Source: an uncultured Sphingomonas sp. | GTDB lineage: Bacteria; Pseudomonadota; Alphaproteobacteria; Sphingomonadales; Sphingomonadaceae | Length of the DNA: 64,000 bases | Reading direction: 5' to 3' | Assembly: GCA_913776255.1 (NCBI GenBank) | Contig: CAJYLV010000068.1 | Coordinates: forward strand, 1 to 64,000 | Shown: positions 13,358 through 23,770 of the stretch, piece by piece | Layout of the letters: the number at the start of each line of letters is the position of its first letter | Position numbering within the stretch: the stretch's first letter is position 1 | Translations under genes and position numbers: made by a program | Notes under the pieces: generated by a model | Told to the model about the DNA's origin: nothing | Databases searched by the model: none | Seen by the model: only the letters and a program-made list of their open reading frames with translations

Positions 13358-14335
13358 ATGGCCGATCCCGTCACCGACCCCGCCGCCACGCCCCGCCGCC
13401 CGCTGGAATTGCTGATCGCCGCGCCGCGCGGCTTCTGCGCCGGCGTCGACCGCGCGATCCGCATCGTCGAGCTGGCGATCGAGAAGCATGGCGCGCCGGT
13501 CTATGTCCGGCATGAGATCGTCCACAACAAGTTCGTGGTCGATTCGCTCAAGGCGAAAGGCGCGGTGTTCGTCGAGGAACTGACCGAAGTGCCCGACGGC
13601 GCGCCGGTCGTCTTCTCCGCGCACGGCGTCCCCAAGTCGGTCCCCGCCGAGGCGCAGAACCGCGGGCTGGACTATCTCGACGCGACCTGCCCGCTGGTCT
13701 CGAAGGTCCATCGCCAGGCCGAGCGGCTGGTCGAATCCGGCCGCCACATCCTCTTCATCGGCCACGCCGGCCACCCGGAGGTGATCGGCACGTTCGGACA
13801 AGTGCCCGAGGGCGCGATGTCGCTGGTCGAGACGGTCGAGGATGTCGACGCTTTGGTCGTACCCGATCCGCAGAATCTGTCGTTCCTGACCCAGACGACG
13901 CTGTCGGTCGACGACACCGCCGCGATCGTCGCCGCGATTCACCGCCGCTTTCCCGCCGTTCAGGCGCCGCGCGGCGAGGACATCTGCTACGCCACCTCCA
14001 ATCGGCAAGCAGCGGTCAAGGCGATCGCCGACGCGTGCGACGCGGTGCTGGTGATCGGCGCGCCCAATTCGTCGAACTCGCTCCGGCTGGTCGAGGTCGC
14101 CGAGCGGCAGGGCATCCGCGCCGCGCTGATCCAGCGCGCCGCGGATCTCGACTGGTCGTTCCTCGACGGCGTCGGCACGCTCGGGATCACGGCCGGGGCA
14201 TCCGCCCCCGAATTGCTGGTACGCGAACTGGTCGACCGGCTGGCAACACGCTTCGACGTGACCGAGCGCGAGGAGGAGACGACGCGCGAGACGATCGCGT
14301 TCAAGCTGCCGCGCGGGCTCGACGCCGCCGCCTGA
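13358..14335 (+). CDS. ispH: 4-hydroxy-3-methylbut-2-enyl diphosphate reductase
   Basis: Last step of the MEP isoprenoid pathway: reduces HMBPP to IPP and DMAPP with a 4Fe-4S cluster. The three cluster cysteines are C27 ([10 protein letters not shown]), C111 (DATCPLVSK) and C210 (ICYATSNRQ). Substrate histidines and the SSNS-like motif (NSSNSLRL) are present. The 325 residues match the family. It is followed after 10 bases by thrB and then rnhA, a small collinear group common in this bacterial lineage. Confidence 0.96.
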   Translation: MADPVTDPAATPRRPLELLIAAPRGFCAGVDRAIRIVELAIEKHGAPVYVRHEIVHNKFVVDSLKAKGAVFVEELTEVPDGAPVVFSAHGVPKSVPAEAQNRGLDYLDATCPLVSKVHRQAERLVESGRHILFIGHAGHPEVIGTFGQVPEGAMSLVETVEDVDALVVPDPQNLSFLTQTTLSVDDTAAIVAAIHRRFPAVQAPRGEDICYATSNRQAAVKAIADACDAVLVIGAPNSSNSLRLVEVAERQGIRAALIQRAADLDWSFLDGVGTLGITAGASAPELLVRELVDRLATRFDVTEREEETTRETIAFKLPRGLDAAA

Positions 14336-14345
14336 CGCACGCACC

Positions 14346-15299
14346 ATGGCCGTCTACACGCACGTCTCCGCCGAGGCGCTCGCCGCTTTCCTTCGCCGCT
14401 ACGACGTCGGCGAGTTGGTGTCCGTCAAAGGGATCGCCGAGGGGGTGGAGAATTCCAACTATCTCGTCGACACCACGACGGCGCGCTTCATCCTGACGCT
14501 CTACGAGAAGCGTGTCGCGGCCGACGACCTGCCGTTCTTCATGGCGCTGCTCGACCATCTCGCCGCGCGCGGGCTGGCGGTGCCGCCGGCGATCCCCGAT
14601 CGCGACGGCGCGGTCATACAGACGCTGGCGGGTCGCCCCGCGTGCCTGATCCGCTTCCTGACCGGCGTATCGGTGTCGCACCCGACTTCGCCACAGGCGC
14701 GGGCAGCGGCGACCGCGATGGGCGAGATGCACGCCGCACTCGCCGACTTTCGCCAGACGCGCGTCAACTCGATGGGCATCGCGACGTGGCGACCGTTGCT
14801 GGAGAAATGCGGGCGCGACCTCGACACGATCCAGCCCGGCCTGTTCGACCGCGTCGACACCGCGCTGGCAGCGGCCGAGCAGGCATGGCCGCTCGGGCTG
14901 CCGGTCAGCGCAATCCACGCCGACCTGTTCCCCGACAACGTGCTGATGCACGGCGACAGCGTGACCGGGCTGATCGACTTCTATTTCGCCTGCACCGACG
15001 TGCGCGCCTATGACCTTGCGGTGATGCACACGGCATGGACGTTCGACGCGCGCGGCGAGAACCCCGATGCGGCGGTCGGCGCGGCGCTGCTGGACGGCTA
15101 CACCACCGCCTTCGGGCTGGCCGATGCCGAGCGCGCTGCCTTGCCGCTGCTGGCGCGCGGGGCGTGCATCCGCTTCCTGCTCAGCCGCGCGTGGGACTGG
15201 CTGCACACGCCCGCCGACGCGCTGGTCATGCGCAAGGACCCGCTCGCCTATCTGCACCGGCTCGACTGGTACGAAGCGCATCCGGAGGCGTTCGCATGA
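14346..15299 (+). CDS. thrB: Homoserine kinase, ThrB type with aminoglycoside-phosphotransferase fold
   Basis: Phosphorylates L-homoserine in threonine synthesis. The 317 residues begin [20 protein letters not shown], typical of the APH-fold ThrB of alphaproteobacteria, not the GHMP-kinase type of enterobacteria. The catalytic loop [10 protein letters not shown] and the following metal-binding IDFYFACTD are present. It starts 10 bases after ispH and its stop overlaps the rnhA start (ATGA), so the genes are probably translationally coupled. Confidence 0.93.
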   Translation: MAVYTHVSAEALAAFLRRYDVGELVSVKGIAEGVENSNYLVDTTTARFILTLYEKRVAADDLPFFMALLDHLAARGLAVPPAIPDRDGAVIQTLAGRPACLIRFLTGVSVSHPTSPQARAAATAMGEMHAALADFRQTRVNSMGIATWRPLLEKCGRDLDTIQPGLFDRVDTALAAAEQAWPLGLPVSAIHADLFPDNVLMHGDSVTGLIDFYFACTDVRAYDLAVMHTAWTFDARGENPDAAVGAALLDGYTTAFGLADAERAALPLLARGACIRFLLSRAWDWLHTPADALVMRKDPLAYLHRLDWYEAHPEAFA

Positions 15300-15757
15300 C
15301 CGAGCTGACGCAGGTCGAGCTGTTCACCGACGGCGCGTGCAAGGGCAATCCCGGCCCCGGCGGCTGGGGCGCGGTGATCCGTTCGGGCAAGCACGAGAAG
15401 GAATTGGCCGGCGGCGAGCCGCTCACCACCAACAACCGTATGGAGCTGACCGCGGCGATCCAAGGGCTCAACGCTTTGACCCGCCCGTGCCGCGTCACGC
15501 TGTCGACCGACAGCCGCTACGTCATGGACGGGCTGACCAAGTGGATCCACGGCTGGCAGAAGAACGGCTGGAAGACCGCCGACAAGAAGCCGGTCAAGAA
15601 CGCCGATCTCTGGCAGGCGCTGCTCGAGGCGGCGCGGCCGCACCGCGTGGAATGGAAATGGGTCAAGGGCCACGCCGGCCACCCCGAGAACGAACGCGCC
15701 GATCGCCTCGCGAGCGATGCGGCGGTCGAGGCGGGGCGGACGAAGGCGACGGTCTGA
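15296..15757 (+). CDS. rnhA: Ribonuclease HI
   Basis: Cuts the RNA strand of RNA-DNA hybrids. The 153-residue protein has the carboxylate set of RNase HI: D12 ([16 protein letters not shown]), E51 (NNRMELTA), D73 (STDSRYV) and the final aspartate in ENERADRLA. It also has the basic handle [13 protein letters not shown]. The start overlaps the thrB stop by four bases. The gene runs into a convergent gap that holds a family A repeat. Confidence 0.96.
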   Translation: MTELTQVELFTDGACKGNPGPGGWGAVIRSGKHEKELAGGEPLTTNNRMELTAAIQGLNALTRPCRVTLSTDSRYVMDGLTKWIHGWQKNGWKTADKKPVKNADLWQALLEAARPHRVEWKWVKGHAGHPENERADRLASDAAVEAGRTKATV

Positions 15758-15782
15758 TCCGGCCCCCGAACCGGGCATCCTC

Positions 15783-15824
15783 GTCGTCCCGGACTTGATC
15801 CGGGACCCCGCTCCTTCCCGACGG
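15783..15824. repeat. Palindromic repeat, family A, short copy
   Basis: A half-length copy reading GTCGTCCCGGACTTGATCCG, with a perfect CCCGGA/TCCGGG hairpin at 15788-15804. It sits in the 74-base gap between rnhA and the convergent UbiB-family gene. The position suits a bidirectional terminator, although no long T run follows. Confidence 0.75.
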
Positions 15825-15831
15825 TTGGGAT

Positions 15832-17163
15832 TTAATAACCCACCGCCGCCGCCGCCAAGCCGCGCACATCGACCCGCGCCTTCAGCTGCGCCGCGAGCAG
15901 CGCCGTCCCGCTCACCTTGCGCTGGACGAACAGCGTCTCGACGTGCGGAACATGCCAGGTCGCGCGATCCGCGATCATCGCCTTGGCCTCCTCGCGCACC
16001 ACCGGCACGAACGCGCGGTCGCCGAAGTCGAACGGACCCGGCCGGTTCAGCGCCGCGTCGATCGCGGCGATGATCCGGTCGATCGCAGGGCGATGCGCCT
16101 CCGCCGCCGCGGCACCGAGGAACCCGACCGCCACCGCGGTCTCGCGGATGGCGTCGCGGTCGCGCGCCAGCCCCGCCTCGATCAGCCGCCGATACCCCGC
16201 CGCGGTTTCCGTCGGTACGCGCCGCGCCGCGCCGAAATCGAGCAGCACCAGCGCCCCCGTGTCCGGCTGCCACCGGTAATTGGCGAAGTTCGGATCGGTC
16301 TGCATCACCCCGAAGGCGAACAATTCCCGCAGCACCAGCGTGATGAGCGACGTCATCGCCGCGTCGCGCTCCTCCTGCGACGCCTCGGCCAGCGCCTCGA
16401 CCGGCCGCCCGGCGACGAATTCCATCGCCAGTACCCGCCGGCTGGTCAGCGCCTCCTCCAGCGCCGGCACGACATAGCGCGCGTCCCCCGCCAGCCGTTC
16501 GCGATAGGCGCGCAGCTCCGCGCCCTCGCGGACGTAATCGGCTTCCTCGGCAAGCTGGCGCTTGGCCTCCGCGAGCAGCGGCTTGAGGTTGAGCGTCGCC
16601 GGCAACAGCCCCGACACCCGCAGCAGTGTCGCGACATTGTCGACATCGGCGCCGATGCTGTCCGCGACGCCGGGATATTGCACCTTGATCGCCAGCACCC
16701 GCCCGTCGGGCAAGGTCGCGCGATGCACCTGCCCGATCGACGCGGCGGCGACCGGCGACGCCTCGAAATGCCGGAACCGCCGCCGCCAGTCCGCGCCCCA
16801 TTCCTCGCGCAGCACGCGGTCGAGCTGTTGCGGCGGCATCCGGTACGCCTGGTTGCGCAGCTGCGCCAGGATCGTCTGCAACTCGGGCGGCAGCACGTCG
16901 CCCGCGTCCATCGAGATCATCTGCCCCAGCTTCATCGCCGCACCGCGCAGGTGCGAAAGCCGGTCGGCGACGCGCGCGGCATTGCCGGGCGTTAGGATCA
17001 GGTCGCCGACCTTGGGCCGCTCGCCCGCCGCGAGCCGCCTTGCGCCCTCGGCGAGCATCCCGCCCGCGACCCCGCCCGCCAGCCGCCCGAACCCGCCGAG
17101 CCGCGCCAGCCGCCCGCTCGGCACCGCGCGGTGGCGGGCCTTGGAGAGATCATCATCCTGCAT
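15832..17163 (-). CDS. ABC1/AarF (UbiB) family atypical kinase
   Basis: A 443-residue member of the ADCK/UbiB family, ATPases or kinases linked to ubiquinone synthesis and lipid handling. The family signatures are present: KLGQ (AAMKLGQMISMDAGD), the alanine-rich loop AAASIGQVHRA, the lysine of LAIKVQYPG, and the metal-binding LVLLDFGAARR. The frame extends upstream into a family B repeat, so the start MQDDDLSKARHR at 17163 is chosen. It lacks the clear C-terminal membrane helices of E. coli UbiB, so it is more like the soluble AarF relatives. A direct ubiquinone role is inferred only. Confidence 0.85.
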   Translation of the reverse strand: MQDDDLSKARHRAVPSGRLARLGGFGRLAGGVAGGMLAEGARRLAAGERPKVGDLILTPGNAARVADRLSHLRGAAMKLGQMISMDAGDVLPPELQTILAQLRNQAYRMPPQQLDRVLREEWGADWRRRFRHFEASPVAAASIGQVHRATLPDGRVLAIKVQYPGVADSIGADVDNVATLLRVSGLLPATLNLKPLLAEAKRQLAEEADYVREGAELRAYRERLAGDARYVVPALEEALTSRRVLAMEFVAGRPVEALAEASQEERDAAMTSLITLVLRELFAFGVMQTDPNFANYRWQPDTGALVLLDFGAARRVPTETAAGYRRLIEAGLARDRDAIRETAVAVGFLGAAAAEAHRPAIDRIIAAIDAALNRPGPFDFGDRAFVPVVREEAKAMIADRATWHVPHVETLFVQRKVSGTALLAAQLKARVDVRGLAAAAVGY

Positions 17164-17208
17164 TGCGGCAGAGCGCGGGACACTGGCGTGCGGTTCCGCG
17201 CGTCCGCC

Positions 17209-17283
17209 GTCATTGCGAGCGAAGCGAAGCATTCCAGGGCGTCCTGGTCCGGCTCTGGATTGCTTCGCTACGCTCGCAATGAC
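17209..17283. repeat. Palindromic intergenic repeat, family B
   Basis: Second copy of the 75-base element with ends GTCATTGCGAGC and GCTCGCAATGAC. It lies between two genes of the same strand, downstream of the CitE-like gene and upstream of the UbiB-family gene. It could separate the two transcripts. Confidence 0.85.
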
Positions 17284-17293
17284 GCAAAAAGGC

Positions 17294-18133
17294 TCAAACC
17301 CGCGCCAGCACCCGTCGCGCCTGCACCAGATGCGGTGCGTCGATCATCCTGCCGTCAAGCTGCAACACCCCCGCCCCCGGGCTCGCCTCGAACGCCGCCA
17401 CAACCGCCCGCGCGTGCGCGACCTGCGCGTCGGTCGGGGTGAAGGCGGTGTTGATCGTCGCGACCTGCGCCGGATGGATCGCCATCATCCCGGTAAAGCC
17501 ATCGCGCGCCGCGCGCGCCGCATAGGCCGCCAGCCCCGCCTCGTCGCGGAGCGCCGGATAGACGGTCTCGATCGCCGGCACCCCCGCCGCATGCGCCGCG
17601 AACAACGCCAGCGAGCGCGTCATCTCATAGGGCGCCGTGAACCGCCCGTCTTCTTCGCGACTGGTCGCCGCCCCGATCGCCGCAGGCAGATCCTCCGCCC
17701 CCCAGGTCAGCCCGGCGAGCGGCACCCCGCACCCCGCATAGCTGCCCAGCTGGAAGATCGCTGCCGGCGTCTCCGTCGCGATCGGCAGGACCGGCGCGTC
17801 GATCCCCGCCGCCGCTAGCCGCCCCGCGAAATCGCGCACGCTCGCCGACCCCTCAGCCTTGGGCAACACCACCGCATCCGGCGACAGCTCGCCAAGCGCG
17901 ACCAGATCCTCGTCGAGCAACGCCGTCCCGAGCGGATTGACCCGCACGAACACCGCCACATCGTCACGCGCCGCCCGCAGCCGCGCCGCCACCGCCGCGC
18001 GCGCCGCCGCCTTGGCCGCCGGCGCGACCGCATCCTCCAGATCGAGGATCAGCGCATCAGCGCCGCTCGCCGCGGCCTTGTCGAACCGCTCCGGCCGGTC
18101 GCCGGGCACGAACAGCAGCGAGCGCAGCTTCAT
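17294..18133 (-). CDS. CitE-like HpcH/HpaI family CoA-ester lyase
   Basis: A 279-residue TIM-barrel lyase of the CitE/malyl-CoA lyase group, opening [17 protein letters not shown]. The metal-binding acidic segments [10 protein letters not shown] and [13 protein letters not shown] are present. It is the last gene of an operon with isovaleryl-CoA dehydrogenase, methylcrotonyl-CoA carboxylase and a MaoC hydratase. That order is the one around M. tuberculosis Rv2498c, established as a lyase for (S)-citramalyl-CoA and HMG-CoA in itaconate and leucine breakdown. By analogy it may cleave HMG-CoA or citramalyl-CoA. Its ATG overlaps the MaoC stop. The family is firm and the substrate inferred. Confidence 0.85.
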   Translation of the reverse strand: MKLRSLLFVPGDRPERFDKAAASGADALILDLEDAVAPAAKAAARAAVAARLRAARDDVAVFVRVNPLGTALLDEDLVALGELSPDAVVLPKAEGSASVRDFAGRLAAAGIDAPVLPIATETPAAIFQLGSYAGCGVPLAGLTWGAEDLPAAIGAATSREEDGRFTAPYEMTRSLALFAAHAAGVPAIETVYPALRDEAGLAAYAARAARDGFTGMMAIHPAQVATINTAFTPTDAQVAHARAVVAAFEASPGAGVLQLDGRMIDAPHLVQARRVLARV

Positions 18134-18585
18134 GCCGCGCGCCGCTTGAGCAATGCGGTGCGCAGGCACTGGCACACCAATTCATCGCGCTGGTTGAGCA
18201 GCCGGTGCGCGAAGGTGACGATCCCCGCCTCCGGCCGCGAGCGGCTGTCCTTCAGCTCATGCACCTCGGTTTCGGCGCGCAACGTGTCGCCGATGAACAC
18301 CGGCTTCGGCATGACCAGTTTGTCATAGCCGAGATTGGCGACCAGCGTCCCCAGCGTCGTGTCCCCCACCGACAGCCCGACCATCAGCGCGAAGGTGAAG
18401 GTGCCGTTGACGAGGATCTGCCCGAACTCGCTCGCCTTCGCCGCCTCGGCATCGAGGTGAAGCGGCTGCGGATTGTGCGTCATCGTCGTGAACAGCAGAT
18501 TGTCGGTCTCGGTCACGGTGCGACGGATCTCATGGACGATCCGGTCACCGACCTGCCATTCGTCGTAATGCCGCCCGGCCATCAT
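18130..18585 (-). CDS. MaoC family hydratase in the leucine/itaconate operon
   Basis: A 151-residue hot-dog-fold protein of the MaoC/(R)-hydratase family. The catalytic segment reads [14 protein letters not shown], where many relatives have GDxNPxH. The histidine is kept but the usual aspartate position differs, as in mesaconyl-CoA or itaconyl-CoA hydratase-like members. The likely job here is hydration of 3-methylglutaconyl-CoA or itaconyl-CoA, filling the place of the missing crotonase-type hydratase. Both ends overlap neighbouring genes by four bases. A second ATG, one codon in, could also start it. Confidence 0.82.
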   Translation of the reverse strand: MMAGRHYDEWQVGDRIVHEIRRTVTETDNLLFTTMTHNPQPLHLDAEAAKASEFGQILVNGTFTFALMVGLSVGDTTLGTLVANLGYDKLVMPKPVFIGDTLRAETEVHELKDSRSRPEAGIVTFAHRLLNQRDELVCQCLRTALLKRRAA

Positions 18586-20435
18586 TCGTCTCCCGCGCTG
18601 ATCCGCGCCAGCAACATCCCCTCGGTCACCTGCGCGCCCTCACTCACCTTCAGCTCGGCGACGGTTCCGTCGAACGGCGCGAGCAGCGCCTGCTCCATCT
18701 TCATCGCCTCGATCACCAGCAACCGCTCGCCGCGCGCGACGCGCTGCCCCTGCGCGACTGGCACCGCGATCACGCGCCCCGGCATCGGCGCGAGCAATGC
18801 GCCATCGCCCTCGCTCGCCCCGCCGAGCTGGTCCGCGCGTCGCGCCCCGAACGGCCACGCCTCGCCGCCCGCGAACAGCACGCCGTCCGCGACTTCTCCC
18901 CCCGGCAACGGCGCGGGCTCGGCGACATACGGCTTGCCCGCCACCTCGACCGCCACCTGTATCACTGGCGCGGCATTGGTGCGGAACCCGCGCAACGCCG
19001 TCCATGGCGTCTCGCCCGTTTCGGGCAACAGCGCGAATGCGGCCGCAGAGATCACCGCCGCCGACGGCTCGACCGCCGGGATCAGCGTCTCGGCATGACG
19101 CGCGATGAAGCCGGTATCGACGCGCCCCGCCACGAAGTCCGTATGCGCCGCCGCCCGCGCCAGAAACGCGGCATTGGTGCGCACCGGCCAGACCTGTGTC
19201 CCCGCCGCCGCCGTCGCGAGCCGCTGCGCCGCCTGCGCGCGCGTCGCGCGATGGACGATCAGCTTGGCAATCATCGGGTCATAGAAAGGCGTCACCGCCC
19301 CACCCTCCTCGACTCCGCTGTCGACGCGCACGTCGTCAGGAAAGCGCAGCCGCTTCAAAGGTCCGGTCGAGGGCAGGAACCCGGTCGACGGATTCTCGGC
19401 ATACAACCGCGCCTCCATCGCCCAGCCGGTGATCGCGAGTTCGTCCTGCGTCCTCGGCAGCGGCTCGCCGCTCGCGACCCGCAACTGCCACTCGACCAGA
19501 TCCTGCCCGGTGATCGCCTCGGTGACGGGATGCTCGACCTGCAACCGCGTGTTCATTTCCATGAACCAGATGCGGTCGGCGCGCAGCCCCTCGGAGGCAT
19601 CAGCGATGAACTCGATCGTCCCCGCCCCGACATAGTCGACCGCCTTGGCCGCGCGCACCGCCGCCTCGCACACCGCCGTGCGCGTCGCCGCATCCATCCC
19701 CGGCGCGGGCGCTTCCTCGATCACCTTCTGATGCCGGCGCTGGAGCGAGCAATCGCGCTCGAACAGATGCACGACTTGCCCGTGCGTGTCGCCGAACACC
19801 TGCACCTCGATATGGCGCGGGGACAGAATGTATTTCTCGATCAGCACGCGATCGTCGCCGAACGACGCCGCCGCCTCGCGCTGGCAACTCGCCAGCGCCT
19901 CGGCGAAGTCGCCCGGCGCGTCGACCTGCCGCATCCCCTTGCCGCCGCCGCCCGCGACCGCCTTGATGAGCACCGGATAGCCGATCGCCTCGGCCTCGGC
20001 CTGCAACCGCTCCGGCAACTGGTCCTCGCCCAGATAGCCCGGCGTCACCGGCACCCCCGCCGCGATCATCCGCGCCTTGGCGGCATCCTTCAGCCCCATT
20101 GCGCGGATCGCCGCCGGCGGCGCACCGACCCACACCAGCCCTGCGGCAACCACCGCTTCGGCGAACTCGGCGTTCTCGGACAGAAAGCCATAGCCGGGAT
20201 GAATCGCCTCCGCGCCGGTTTCGCGCGCCGCGTCGAGCAAACGGTCCTGCCGCAGATAGCTGTCGGCCGCCGCCGCCGTGCCGATACAAACCGCTTCGTC
20301 GGCCTCGCGCACGAACGGCATGTCGGCATCGACATCGGAATGGACCGCGATCGTACGGATGCCGAGCACCCGCGCGGTGCGGATGATCCGCCGCGCGATC
20401 TCGCCGCGATTGGCGATCAGCAGCGAACCGATCAT
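18582..20435 (-). CDS. mccA: Methylcrotonyl-CoA carboxylase, biotin carboxylase/biotin carrier subunit
   Basis: Carboxylates biotin with ATP and bicarbonate for 3-methylcrotonyl-CoA carboxylation in leucine breakdown. The 617 residues start [17 protein letters not shown]. The ATP-grasp domain shows the glycine-rich loop AGGGGKGMR, the catalytic [14 protein letters not shown], and a C-terminal biotinyl domain with biotin lysine K579 in EAMKMEQ. Other acyl-CoA carboxylases have the same layout. The methylcrotonyl assignment rests on the adjacent isovaleryl-CoA dehydrogenase and MccB. The start at 20435 overlaps the stop of the NTF2-like gene by four bases. Confidence 0.93.
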   Translation of the reverse strand: MIGSLLIANRGEIARRIIRTARVLGIRTIAVHSDVDADMPFVREADEAVCIGTAAAADSYLRQDRLLDAARETGAEAIHPGYGFLSENAEFAEAVVAAGLVWVGAPPAAIRAMGLKDAAKARMIAAGVPVTPGYLGEDQLPERLQAEAEAIGYPVLIKAVAGGGGKGMRQVDAPGDFAEALASCQREAAASFGDDRVLIEKYILSPRHIEVQVFGDTHGQVVHLFERDCSLQRRHQKVIEEAPAPGMDAATRTAVCEAAVRAAKAVDYVGAGTIEFIADASEGLRADRIWFMEMNTRLQVEHPVTEAITGQDLVEWQLRVASGEPLPRTQDELAITGWAMEARLYAENPSTGFLPSTGPLKRLRFPDDVRVDSGVEEGGAVTPFYDPMIAKLIVHRATRAQAAQRLATAAAGTQVWPVRTNAAFLARAAAHTDFVAGRVDTGFIARHAETLIPAVEPSAAVISAAAFALLPETGETPWTALRGFRTNAAPVIQVAVEVAGKPYVAEPAPLPGGEVADGVLFAGGEAWPFGARRADQLGGASEGDGALLAPMPGRVIAVPVAQGQRVARGERLLVIEAMKMEQALLAPFDGTVAELKVSEGAQVTEGMLLARISAGDE

Positions 20436-20905
20436 GGCGTGCAGCCCTCGGTACGCGCGGAATAGGTGACGTTGAGGATCTTCCACCCCGCCGCCCCGCG
20501 CACCACGTCGAACAGGTTATAGCCGCATTGCACCGGCTTGCCCGCGACGATGACGGAGTAGGGCGCCCACACCATCGCGGCATGATCGTCGATCTCGATC
20601 GCCGGCGTGCCCTGCTTCTCGCTGACCGGCCCCTGCTCCAGGCTCAGCTGCGCCGCCCAGTCGGCCCAGCGCAAGGTCCGCCGCTGCGGCGTGCCGTCCG
20701 GCCCGGTACGTGTCGCCGTGATCGTGCCCTCGGGCAAGGTCGCGGCAAGCGCGGCGGCGCGGTCGCTCGTCTCGATCGCGCGCAGCAGCGCGTCGACCGG
20801 CACCATCACGTGCGCCTCTTCGCTGCCCGGCGGCGGCAGAGCGGTGCCCTTGACGATCGGGGCGACGGGCGTGGTCTGCGCCAATAGCATCAGTAAGATC
20901 ATCAT
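20432..20905 (-). CDS. Small exported NTF2-like protein inserted between mccB and mccA
   Basis: About 157 residues. The N-terminus MMILLMLLAQTTPVAP is a short hydrophobic signal-like segment, suggesting export or membrane anchoring. The rest looks like the nuclear transport factor 2/SnoaL fold used by putative lumazine-binding proteins (VDALLRAIETSDRAAALAA, then GPVSEKQGTPAIEIDDHAAMVWAPY and FDVVRGAAGWKILNVTYSA). It starts 12 bases after the mccB stop and overlaps the mccA start, so it is made with the carboxylase. An exported protein inside a cytoplasmic carboxylase operon is odd, and no function is assigned. Confidence 0.75.
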   Translation of the reverse strand: MMILLMLLAQTTPVAPIVKGTALPPPGSEEAHVMVPVDALLRAIETSDRAAALAATLPEGTITATRTGPDGTPQRRTLRWADWAAQLSLEQGPVSEKQGTPAIEIDDHAAMVWAPYSVIVAGKPVQCGYNLFDVVRGAAGWKILNVTYSARTEGCTP

Positions 20906-20916
20906 CGTTTCCCCGA

Positions 20917-22512
20917 TTACATCCGGAACAGGCCGAACTGCGCACGCTCGGGCACCGGCGCGTTCAGCGTCGCGGCAAAGGCCAGCCCCAGCACGTCGCG
21001 CGTCTGCACCGGGTCGATGATCCCATCGTCCCACAGCCGCGCGGTCGCGTAATAGGGATTGCCCTCATCCTCATATTTCTGGCGGATCGGCGCCTTGAAG
21101 CGCTCCGTTTCCTCCGCGCTCCACGTCTCGGCATCGCGATGCACCGTCGCCAGCACGCTCGCCGCCTGCTCGCCGCCCATTACCGAGATGCGCGCATTCG
21201 GCCAGCTGAACAGGAACCGCGGCGAGTAAGCGCGCCCGCACATCCCGTAATTGCCCGCGCCGAAGCTGCCCCCGATCAGCAATGTGATCTTCGGCACCGA
21301 GGCGGTCGCGACCGCGGTGACCAGCTTCGCGCCATTCTTGGCGATCCCCTCCGCCTCATACTTCCCGCCGACCATGAAGCCGGAGATGTTCTGGAGGAAC
21401 AGCAACGGGATGCGCCGCTGGCACGCCAGCTCGATGAAATGCGCGCCCTTCAGCGCCGATTCGCTGAACAACACGCCATTGTTGGCGAGGATCGCGACCG
21501 GCATCCCCCAGATATGCGCAAAGCCGCACACCAAGGTCGTGCCGTACAGCGCCTTGAACTCGTGGAACTCGGAGCCGTCGACGATCCGCCCGATCACCTC
21601 GCGCACGTCATAGGGCGCGCGCACGTCCTGCGGCACGATCCCGTACAGCTCCTCCGGGTCGAGCAACGGCACGCGCGGCGCGGCGAGCGCCACGTCGGGC
21701 ACCCGCGGCTTGCCCAAGGTCGCGACGATGTCGCGCACGATCAGCAGCGCATGTTCGTCATTCTCGGCGACATGATCGACCACGCCCGAACGCCGACCGT
21801 GCGTGTCCGCCCCGCCCAGCTCCTCGGCGGAGATCACCTCGCCGGTCGCCGCCTTCACCAGCGGCGGCCCGGCGAGGAAGATCGTCCCCTGGTTGCGCAC
21901 GATCACGCTCTCGTCGGACATCGCCGGCACATAGGCCCCGCCCGCGGTGCAGCTCCCCATCACGCACGCGATCTGCGCGATCCCCTCGGCGGACATCTGC
22001 GCCTGGTTGAAGAAGATCCGCCCGAAATGCTCGCGGTCCGGGAACACCTCGGCTTGATGCGGCAGGTTCGCGCCGCCGCTGTCGACCAGATAGATGCACG
22101 GCAGACGGTTCTCGCGCGCGATCTCCTGCGCGCGCAGGTGCTTCTTCACCGTCATCGGGAAATACGCACCGCCCTTCACGGTCGGGTCGTTGGCGACGAT
22201 CATGCTCTCGCGTCCCGCCACGCGCCCGACGCCCGCGATCATCCCCGCGCCCGGCGCGGCATCGTCGTACATGCCGTTCGCCGCCAGCGCGCCGATCTCC
22301 AGAAAAGGCGCCGCCGGGTCGAGCAGCCGGTCGACCCGCTCGCGCGGCAGCAGCTTGCCGCGCGCGACATGGCGGGCGCGATGCTGCTCCGACCCGCCCA
22401 GCGCGCTATGCGCCGCCTTCGCGCGCAACGCCGCCGCCAGCGCGCGATTGTGCGCCTCATTCGCCGCGAACGCCTCCGACCCCGCGTCGACCAGCGAGTG
22501 GATCGCGGTCAT
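20917..22512 (-). CDS. mccB: Methylcrotonyl-CoA carboxylase, carboxyltransferase subunit
   Basis: Transfers the carboxyl group from biotin to 3-methylcrotonyl-CoA, giving 3-methylglutaconyl-CoA. The 531 residues cover the N-terminal ([19 protein letters not shown]) and C-terminal crotonase-fold halves. The glycine pairs of the oxyanion holes are visible ([18 protein letters not shown] and [19 protein letters not shown]). It resembles the beta subunit of bacterial and mitochondrial MCC more than propionyl-CoA carboxylase. Its start overlaps the isovaleryl-CoA dehydrogenase stop by four bases. Confidence 0.94.
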   Translation of the reverse strand: MTAIHSLVDAGSEAFAANEAHNRALAAALRAKAAHSALGGSEQHRARHVARGKLLPRERVDRLLDPAAPFLEIGALAANGMYDDAAPGAGMIAGVGRVAGRESMIVANDPTVKGGAYFPMTVKKHLRAQEIARENRLPCIYLVDSGGANLPHQAEVFPDREHFGRIFFNQAQMSAEGIAQIACVMGSCTAGGAYVPAMSDESVIVRNQGTIFLAGPPLVKAATGEVISAEELGGADTHGRRSGVVDHVAENDEHALLIVRDIVATLGKPRVPDVALAAPRVPLLDPEELYGIVPQDVRAPYDVREVIGRIVDGSEFHEFKALYGTTLVCGFAHIWGMPVAILANNGVLFSESALKGAHFIELACQRRIPLLFLQNISGFMVGGKYEAEGIAKNGAKLVTAVATASVPKITLLIGGSFGAGNYGMCGRAYSPRFLFSWPNARISVMGGEQAASVLATVHRDAETWSAEETERFKAPIRQKYEDEGNPYYATARLWDDGIIDPVQTRDVLGLAFAATLNAPVPERAQFGLFRM

Positions 22513-23675
22513 TGCGCCCTCGGCGCGTCATGCCCGATCAGTTCGCGCCCGATCAGCATCCGCCGCACCTCGTTGGTCCCGGCGCCGATGTCGAGCAACT
22601 TCGCGTCGCGCCAGTAGCGCTCGACCGGCCAGTCCTTGGTATAGCCCGCGCCGCCCAGCGCCTGGATCGCCTCGCCCGCGACCTTCACCGCGCTCTCCGA
22701 GGCGAGCAGGATGCACCCCGCCGCGTCGAAGCGCGTCGTCCGCCCCGCGTCGCACGCTTTGGCCACCGCATAGACATAGGCCCGCGCCGAATTGAGCGCG
22801 ACGTACATGTCCGCAACCTTGGCCTGCATCAGCTGGAACTCGCCGATCGCGCGCCCGAACTGCTTGCGCTCGCGGACATAGGGCAGCACCGTGTCGATAC
22901 ACGCCTGCATGATCCCGAGCTGGATGCCCGACAGCACGACGCGCTCGTAATCGAGCCCCGACATCAGCACCTTCACCCCGCCGTTCAGCGGCCCCATCAC
23001 TTGCGCATCGGCGACGAAGCAATCGTCGAACACCAGCTCGGCGGTCGGCGAGCCGCGCATCCCGAGCTTGTCGATCTTCTGACCGATCGAGAAGCCGTCG
23101 AAGCCTTTCTCGATCAGGAAGGCGGTGATCCCCTTCGACCCCGCCTCGGCATCGGTCTTGGCATAGACGACCAACGTATCGGCATAGGCGGCGTTGGTGA
23201 TCCAGAACTTGGTGCCGTTCAGCCGCCACCCGCCGTCGACCTTCGTCGCGCGCAGTTTCATCGACACGACGTCCGATCCCGCCCCCGCCTCCGACATCGC
23301 GAGGCTGCCGACATGCTCGCCCGAGATCAGCTTCGGCAGATATTTGGCCTTCTGCGCCGCCGAGCCCCAGCGGCGGATCTGGTTGACGCACAGGTTGGAG
23401 TGCGCGCCATAGCTGAGCCCGATCGCCGCCGAGGCGCGGCTGACCTCCTCGCACGCGATCACATGCTCGAGATAGCCGAGCCCCAGCCCGCCATCCGCCT
23501 GTTCGACGGTAATGCCGTGCAGCCCGAGCGCGCCCATCTCCGGCCACAGCTCGCGTGCGAAGCGATCCCCGGCATCGACCTCGGCGGCGATCGGAGCGAT
23601 CCGGTCGGCCGCGAAGCGCCGCACCGTCTCGCGGATCGTATCCGCCATCTCGCCCAGACCGAAATCGAGGTCCAT
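22509..23675 (-). CDS. ivd: Isovaleryl-CoA dehydrogenase
   Basis: FAD flavoenzyme that oxidises isovaleryl-CoA to 3-methylcrotonyl-CoA. The 388 residues follow the acyl-CoA dehydrogenase fold. The FAD-binding stretch [20 protein letters not shown] is at about 125-144. The base is E244 in [12 protein letters not shown], the position characteristic of IVD (human counterpart in LDLERLVL) and unlike the C-terminal catalytic glutamate of other acyl-CoA dehydrogenases. The C-terminus [17 protein letters not shown] is typical. It is the first gene of the operon, divergent from a LysR regulator. Confidence 0.94.
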   Translation of the reverse strand: MDLDFGLGEMADTIRETVRRFAADRIAPIAAEVDAGDRFARELWPEMGALGLHGITVEQADGGLGLGYLEHVIACEEVSRASAAIGLSYGAHSNLCVNQIRRWGSAAQKAKYLPKLISGEHVGSLAMSEAGAGSDVVSMKLRATKVDGGWRLNGTKFWITNAAYADTLVVYAKTDAEAGSKGITAFLIEKGFDGFSIGQKIDKLGMRGSPTAELVFDDCFVADAQVMGPLNGGVKVLMSGLDYERVVLSGIQLGIMQACIDTVLPYVRERKQFGRAIGEFQLMQAKVADMYVALNSARAYVYAVAKACDAGRTTRFDAAGCILLASESAVKVAGEAIQALGGAGYTKDWPVERYWRDAKLLDIGAGTNEVRRMLIGRELIGHDAPRAQ

Positions 23676-23755
23676 CGCTCTCTCCTATGCTTCTTTGGCG
23701 GACATCCTAGATGGTCGCGGCGGCGCTGCAAAATTGAAACGCGCCGAAGCTGGGT

Positions 23756-23770
23756 ATAGATATCGTCTAT
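23756..23770. promoter_or_regulatory. LysR-type operator candidate ATAGA-N5-TCTAT
   Basis: A perfect dyad ATAGA-TATCG-TCTAT that contains the T-N11-A spacing used by LysR regulators. It lies in the 93-base divergent gap between ivd and the LysR gene and overlaps the LysR start codon. That position would suit autoregulation and divergent control of the leucine operon. The site is seen in the sequence; binding is inferred. Confidence 0.5.

Noticed and set aside
18582..22512. Propionyl-CoA or geranyl-CoA carboxylase instead of methylcrotonyl-CoA carboxylase
   Set aside because: The adjacent dehydrogenase has the IVD-type catalytic glutamate position, and no methylmalonyl-CoA or citronellol genes are nearby. 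Leucine catabolism is therefore the better reading.
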